DNA of 64,000 nt from the NCBI GenBank assembly GCA_001466705.2, contig LATX02000193.1:558001-622000 (forward strand), in the 5' to 3' direction. This document shows, piece after piece, positions 59,014 to 64,000 of the stretch. The notes beneath the pieces are model-generated. The model searched no databases and had not been told where the DNA came from. It saw only the letters and a list, made by a program, of their open reading frames with translations. This DNA comes from Moniliophthora roreri. Its lineage: Eukaryota; Basidiomycota; Agaricomycetes; Agaricales; Marasmiaceae. Position 1 is the stretch's first letter, and the number at the start of each line of letters is the position of its first letter. A program made the position numbers and the translations under genes.

Positions 59014-60207
59014 TCAATCATGCCAGACGCTCACAGGATTCAGCAGCGGCTGCCGTGCAACTTTGCCTGAATCATGGAACAACGTCGGGAGCGAAGGGGT
59101 TCTCGAAAGTGATTTCGAGGATTTGATGGATACAGGGGGCGGAAGAGGTGTATGTAGGCGAGCAGAAAGGTTTTCTGGAAGCCCAGGAGTCAACGATAAT
59201 GGAGAAGGAGGTGGTTGCAGTGGAGATGAACGAAGAAAAGGGATCGGGGATGGGATCGGGGATGGACACGGCGAAGGAAGAGGTGAAGGAAGAGGTGAGT
59301 GAAGAGGTGTTGAGTAAAGGGAGGGCACAGGCGAGTAAAGAGGCGATGGTGTTGGTGATGGCACGAGGCCAGGAGGAGCGGACGATGTACTATTGTCCGA
59401 ATACGATCGGACGACAACCGGCCTTGAAATCCTCACCGCAGGTAATGACAAGGAACTATCTCGGGAAGCGACCTCCTCCTCCCGTTGAGGCTGTGCTTTG
59501 CGATCTTTTTTGCTGTTTCCCTTCGTAAACTCGAACCTCTTCTTCTCCTTGGGAACATTACTCTTGCGAGCAATGTTACGACCATATGAACTCCCACCTT
59601 CACCAATCCGAAATACCATCTTCGATGCTTTTTTCGGGTATGTGCTAGGGTCCGTTGCCGTGCAGACCATAACAAAAGTCTTCCCAGTCACTTTTGACTT
59701 TGCCGTTTTCTCTTCCTCGATGGTGACCTTCCGACCAAAACTGAATGGAATACGAGCCTTGCGTACACCAGTCCCATCTGGAGTATTAGGACGTGATAAC
59801 GTCTTGCTCTGCAACTCTCCTACACTGCCTCCCTGATCGGGTGCACCGCTACCTCCTGGCTTGCTCAACTTCCTCAGTGCCATGGAAGTCTTGCGCTTCA
59901 GGCTGGGCTGGATATTAGACACCGACGGTGCGTTCGAATGGAGAGGCACCTTATAAGCCGGCTGGGACGAAGATCGATCGTGCGTGGGTCGTTGGTGAGA
60001 GTAGGTGGGTGAGGTGGGTGATAATTGTTCAAATACGCCAGTGGAGTGGCCGCGGACGCGAGTGTATGTTGAGTCAACGGTTGCATATTCCATGCTGGTG
60101 ATGGATATCCTGCCTTCCCTCTGCTTCTCCGTTGTAACGAAAACCATCTTCGCATTTGTGCGACGAAATAACGATGAGAATCCCACAGATTTGGTTCCTT
60201 CTGACAT
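59014..60207 (-). CDS. Ser/Pro-rich hypothetical protein
   Basis: A single long frame of 397 codons from ATG 60205-60207 (MSEGTKSVGFSSLFRRTNAK) to TGA 59014-59016. The frame is also open upstream, but the Met at 60207 is the first good ATG and a TATATATA-like stretch lies about 40 bp before it. The first ~190 residues hold ordered-looking pieces (MVFVTTEKQREGRISITSME; GKTFVMVCTATDPSTYPKKA; SKMVFRIGEGGSSYGRN). The C-terminal half is low complexity with proline repeats (SPLPSPLPSPCPSPIPSPIP) and basic stretches. No membrane segment, signal peptide or catalytic motif was found and I do not know the family. It could be a cytoskeletal or signalling adaptor, but that is a guess. Confidence 0.7.
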   Translation of the reverse strand: MSEGTKSVGFSSLFRRTNAKMVFVTTEKQREGRISITSMEYATVDSTYTRVRGHSTGVFEQLSPTSPTYSHQRPTHDRSSSQPAYKVPLHSNAPSVSNIQPSLKRKTSMALRKLSKPGGSGAPDQGGSVGELQSKTLSRPNTPDGTGVRKARIPFSFGRKVTIEEEKTAKSKVTGKTFVMVCTATDPSTYPKKASKMVFRIGEGGSSYGRNIARKSNVPKEKKRFEFTKGNSKKDRKAQPQREEEVASRDSSLSLPAVRISRPVVVRSYSDNSTSSAPPGLVPSPTPSPLYSPVPSLYSTPLHSPLPSPLPSPCPSPIPSPIPFLRSSPLQPPPSPLSLTPGLPENLSARLHTPLPPPVSIKSSKSLSRTPSLPTLFHDSGKVARQPLLNPVSVWHD

Positions 60208-60542
60208 GGTGCTGAGCTGAGTTGGTATAGTTGGGAGCTGTGAATATATATATCGGAAAGGTCGGGAAGAAAGCGGAGTATTGGATGAAGGACATAGAAA
60301 CGTGGAGCCAAACTCCCGCAATATGTAACAATTCTAGTGAGCGGCAACTTGGAAACGGAGTGGAACGCAAGCCGTTTCAATCAGTCCTGTACCCCTATAG
60401 AAGTTGGCCGGAACCAACTATTGTGATCGTCGTTGTAATCAACTCGCGTCTTATACAGGAGTTGCGACTCCACCGCAACGCCGCTGACTCAACATGTAAA
60501 ATTAGACCGAGGCTAATATGCAAATTGAGGCACTCAACTTAT
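60208..60542. promoter_or_regulatory. promoter region of the Ser/Pro-rich gene
   Basis: 335 bp between the TFIIIC-subunit 3' end and the Ser/Pro-rich gene start, both on the minus strand. A TATA-like run (plus strand 'gaatatatatatcgg', about 60,242-60,256) lies 35-50 bp before the ATG. Confidence 0.45.
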
Positions 60543-61412
60543 TCAATCGAGGTTTTGACTCTGCTCTGCGTCACCTTGACCACCGACGAGTTTATTCTCC
60601 CCTCCATCGTTCGTTTCACCTCTTTTCCTCTTCTTGTTAGATGTTCTTCTAGACTCGCCAGTCGTTTCATCGTTTGCTTCACCATCGTAATCATCATCCT
60701 CCTTCTCCTTCCCTTTCCTTCCAGATTTTTTCTTCCCTTTCTTTTTAGGCTTGGCCGCGGGATCCAACCCGTCGCCAGCATTGCCCATCTCTTTCTCTTT
60801 CTCCTTCGGCTTTGGTCCCTTGCGGCGGGTTTTCTTTTGTGGAGCTTCCTTTCCAGTCACACAATCCAGTCCATGCGCGTATCCACTTGTCTCTGTTGGG
60901 CTGCTTTCACCGCTGTCCTTATCCGCTGTCGATAAACCTGTGCTGTCTGATTTAGGTCGAAGTTGAACCTCCCTGAATTGGATACGCTGCGATGTTGTAC
61001 CAACGTAGGATAGGTGACGTTTACTACGATCTTGTTCATCTAAAGGCAATGCATTAGCTGAGCTCAACATATATAGCAACGGAGGGACCTTTTTTCTCCG
61101 TGAAGAGTAGCTCAGAACCAAGTAGTAGATCATGACTTCCTTTGAAGATTGTTCCAGCGAGCTGAAGAAAAGGTGTAGGGGTATCCAGGCCCTGAGAGAT
61201 ATAATTAATAAATGTGTTCTAGTATAAAGGGTCTGACTCACGATCAGACGAATGGAGTCGCTACTTGGAACCAAAGTTGGTTCGATATTGCCCAGTTCCA
61301 TTGTAACATAAAAGACCTCCTCCTCCTCTTCGTATTCCTCGTTGGGACCAAATTCCTGCACAAATTTGTAGCCGGGACATAACGAATCTGAAGGAAAATC
61401 AATCCCAGACAT
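60543..61412 (-). CDS. TFIIIC subunit, triple-barrel domain (Tfc7/Sfc7-like)
   Basis: Three exons (61242-61412, 61089-61191, 60543-61039; introns 50 and 49 bp) total 771 nt, 256 aa. The frame starts at ATG 61410-61412 (MSGIDFPSDSLCPGYKFVQE). Residues 25-110 carry the triple-barrel signature: EEEVFYVTMELGNIEPTLVP, then DTPTPFLQLAGTIFKGSHDL, LLGSELLFTEKK, and after the second intron RIQFREVQLRPK. This domain (PF10419) forms part of the tauA module of TFIIIC, which recruits RNA polymerase III to tRNA and 5S genes in the nucleus. Residues 140-256 are very basic with Lys-rich runs (KPKKKGKKKSGRKGKEKE), probably disordered and nuclear-targeting. It lies head-to-tail with the GH5 gene. No lesion. 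Confidence 0.85.
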   Translation of the reverse strand: MSGIDFPSDSLCPGYKFVQEFGPNEEYEEEEEVFYVTMELGNIEPTLVPSSDSIRLIVSQTLYTRTHLLIISLRAWIPLHLFFSSLEQSSKEVMIYYLVLSYSSRRKKVPPLLYMLSSANALPLDEQDRSKRHLSYVGTTSQRIQFREVQLRPKSDSTGLSTADKDSGESSPTETSGYAHGLDCVTGKEAPQKKTRRKGPKPKEKEKEMGNAGDGLDPAAKPKKKGKKKSGRKGKEKEDDDYDGEANDETTGESRRTSNKKRKRGETNDGGENKLVGGQGDAEQSQNLD

Positions 61413-61552
61413 CCCGAGGTTGATGGATGAATGAGACGGTCGCGAGTCGTGACGAGACGCGTCACACAGTCGAAAACTTGTAACAGGTTGGGAGTGCAAA
61501 TAGCTATGATTACACAACAAAACTAGCATCTCGAGTCCAGTTGTCAACATAG

Positions 61553-63422
61553 TTACACTATACTGTCTGAAACGGCCGCGCTATGCTGTAGAATCCCATT
61601 CAGCTCGTCCCTCTTGACACAATTATCAAAGTGGAAGCTCTTTGCCAAAGTATCTAGCTGTTCCCTCCAATCATCCTTTTCCGCGAACTCGATAAACATG
61701 TCAGCCCATTGCTGTATCAAATACTCCGCTACCAATATCGTCCTCGAAATACGCGTCACCCGTTCCTCGGTACTCCACAGAGGAGGGTATAGTCGTTTCG
61801 AAGGATCGTCAGAGTTGGGCACTGCATCTTTTATGAGCGAAACAATTGGATCGTAAATCGACTTGACGAGTTTATCGTCTGCGCCCCAAGCATCGGCAGC
61901 CATCCGGTACTTTTTGAGCAAGAATTCCCGGAAGTGCTTCATGTATGGAGTGTCTGGAGAGACAAAAACCATTCCCTGAAATCCAATATCTTTGTAGAGC
62001 CAGATAGACCAGCTAAGTCGATCCTAAAATGGAGTGAGCCACATTGCGTGGACAGAACTGGTTCTCCAGACCTGACGGTAAATCTCAAGCTGATCCTTCA
62101 GAACCATATATCTTCTCTTGTTGATCTCTTCCATCTTTTCCTTTCCGCCGTCATACTCTTCTCTGGCGTATACAGGCCCCCATTCACCATTCCAAACACA
62201 CAAACCCCTTTCGTCCATCCACTGCCTCTTACCCTGGTAAGTTTTCCGCATCTTCTCCTTCTGCTCGTCGCTCCCGGTGTAAATGCCATGACTAGACCTA
62301 TTCTCGAATTTGGGAAACCCGTAGGTCGCATAGTCATGGATAGCGAAAGCTACGTTGGAGCCCCAGCGAGTACCAGCATCATCGGGAAAATGACTAAAGT
62401 CGGTGGAGAAGGTATTCCCATCGAGGAAGATGATATGGTTCGGATCGATATCTTGGATAGCTGCGATAGTGCGGTCGTACAAGTTCATTAACCGTACTTG
62501 TTTCGGATGGGGATCTGCAGGTTCGTTGAGAAGCTATTTGGAGATTCTAGGTAAAGCTTCAAGTCTGAATTACGCAGAATACTGACATTATATCCCGCAA
62601 CCCAAGTATTGTCTCTGTACCGCCGGGCTATCTCTGTCCAAAGCCAGATAAAACGGTCTTGAAAGTCTTTGTGGACCCAGAACTTTCCCAGGTGTGTTCC
62701 GGCGTCAGCATGCCAGCCCCCACTTTGCCTAATGTAATGTATGAATGTGTGCTGTATGCGTTGAAAGTTGATTTCGCCTACCCGCCTGGCGCTGCGTGCA
62801 AATCAATGACCGTGTATATTCCCTGACTGGCACAGGCTGAGATAGCACGATCAAGATGCTTGAATGCATCTGGTTTGAGGACCCGTGGGTTCATATCGTC
62901 TAAAGGGATATGATCAGATTGAAGGCTGACAGTGACACAGCACGAGCTCACCTTCAAAGTGCTTGTAATTGATAGCAATTCGGATGCAATTCATTCCAAG
63001 AGACTTGTAGAATATTGCATCAGACTCGGTGAAGAAGTACTCTAAAAACTACAAACGTTCTGGTTAGCTAGCAGCCAATGAGAGGACTCATATGCCGAAC
63101 CTTCTCAAAGAAGTACTCGGCTTTCACCTGCCCAATTGCCTCTGCCAATGCTTCACGAATCTGAAATTCGCACGCAGGGAATCCTAGTAGTAGATAGATA
63201 AGTCAATTCATTCCACAGCCAGAGGTTATTAAACATACCTGAGATGAAGTTTTCCATCCTGAAAGACCACAATATTCAGAACGAGTCTGCCTAGACTATC
63301 ACAGAAACTAAAACGCACATTAACCAGCCTCCTAAGCCTGCGCCGCGAAGAATCACTTCTCTCTCACTCCCATTGCCATCGGGTACTACGAATTTGGTTC
63401 CACGGACTCGTATGAAGGACAT
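61553..63422 (-). CDS. glycoside hydrolase family 5 protein, intracellular type
   Basis: The start is ATG 63420-63422 (MSFIRVRGTKFVVPDGNGSE) and the end TAA 61553-61555. At least eight exons. There is no signal peptide. The GH5 (alpha/beta)8 barrel is clear: LRGAGLGGWLM; EFQIREALAEAIG; ESDAIFYKSLGMNCIRIAIN; YTVIDLHAAPGG; WHADAGTHLGKFW; GYNLLNEPADPHP with the acid/base Glu; HIIFLDGNTFSTDFSHFPDD; FAIHDYATYGFPKF; and WNGEWGPVYAREEYDG with the probable nucleophile Glu. The C-terminal 140 residues (LLKKYRMAADAWGADDKLVK onward) form a helical extension seen in fungal homologues. It is annotated variously as exo-beta-1,3-glucanase or a cellulase-family protein; the substrate cannot be told from sequence, and glucans or sterol/sphingolipid glucosides are both possible. 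Intact. Confidence 0.87.
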
Positions 63423-64000
63423 GATGGGTGCAGCCGGATATTTGTCGGTATCTCGGTCAGCTTATAAGAAAATGGATTGCGAAAAGTGCCGTCGTGGAAG
63501 TGCATCCCGGACCGAACGGTGTAGTCATCTGGCCATAGTGCTAGAAGAAGACAGCGACAGGAGCGTCGAGTAGTACGATGAGGCGCATGGGAAATGCATT
63601 GTACGTAGACTCCTTGTCTACTGTACTGTAACGACATCGATTTGCTGCAAATACGGCCAGCTTTATCCTTCACTCAGTCGCTTATATTAACTTGGAAGGC
63701 GCGACTAAGGACTGGGATCTGAAACCCAGTCGTACTCTGAACATGTTGAAGACTGACACGTACGAAGAGCTCCGCCGAGAAGTGGGAAGAAGTCTAGGCG
63801 TTTAGGGAGTACTGGGGAGAAACTCCTCTCGAGTCTTGGCAGCTTCATCAACTACACTCGTTCGTTGTAGATCACACATCCTCGTCGCATCCGCGATCCC
63901 GGGTTCTGCATTAATTAACCTTGGTTCGTCCTTAGTGTCATCCCGGCGATCTACCGGTCGACGCGTTCTCTACAGCTACAGCGTGTCACCCCGTCCCATT
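63423..64000. other. upstream region of the GH5 gene
   Basis: About 580 bp, including the promoter of the minus-strand GH5 gene. No TATA box is clear and no further gene is visible before the window ends. Confidence 0.4.

Noticed and set aside
1..64000. CRISPR array, rRNA genes or bacterial operons
   Set aside because: None is seen. The introns, gene families and spacing are those of a basidiomycete nuclear genome.

Overview
This window comes from a filamentous basidiomycete, most likely an agaricomycete. The genes are split by very short (48-66 bp) GT-AG introns. The gene families are typical of mushroom genomes: Msb1/Mug8, Nic96, a GH5 hydrolase without a secretion signal, F-box-like proteins, a NACHT protein, TKL-type kinases, AIG1/MMR_HSR1-like GTPases and Phi-like GSTs. 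I cannot name the species.

Layout. 1-8.0 kb is a conserved block: the 3' end of an unidentified gene, a TPR protein and a 1,549-aa Msb1/Mug8-domain protein. 8.4-26.8 kb is a duplication-rich accessory block. It holds two intact and two dead copies of a sulfotransferase-like P-loop gene, two tandem GSTs, one intact-looking and one broken copy of an unknown gene, and a 15-exon kinase-GTPase fusion gene. Pieces of flanking DNA were duplicated along with the genes. 26.8-31.8 kb has no gene I can support. 31.9-34.0 kb has a C2H2 zinc-finger gene and a decayed gene. 34.3-47.7 kb is a strongly CpG-depleted island. It contains two inverted 1.75-kb elements, MITE-like elements, and relics of an Msb1 exon, a kinase joined to a C2H2 zinc finger, and a Pho85-type cyclin. 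49.0-51.8 kb is a NACHT-kinase gene. 52.1-63.4 kb is again conserved housekeeping sequence: nucleoporin Nic96, an F-box-like gene, a UDP-sugar transporter, a Ser/Pro-rich protein, a TFIIIC subunit and a GH5 hydrolase.

The most interesting signal is a set of three paralogues built on the same helical-plus-kinase core (14.7-18.0, 42.3-45.0 and 49.1-51.8 kb). In all three the kinase ends at the same phase-0 intron, exactly 50 bp long. After that intron the three genes carry three different tails: a GTPase, a C2H2 zinc finger, or an eight-residue stub. One of them also carries an N-terminal NACHT ATPase. This looks like modular domain swapping at one intron in an NLR-like or signalling gene family. 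For the kinase-GTPase gene all 15 exon lengths add up to one open frame of 834 codons. The zinc-finger version is dead and CpG-decayed. The NACHT version has a one-base deletion in the kinase glycine loop.
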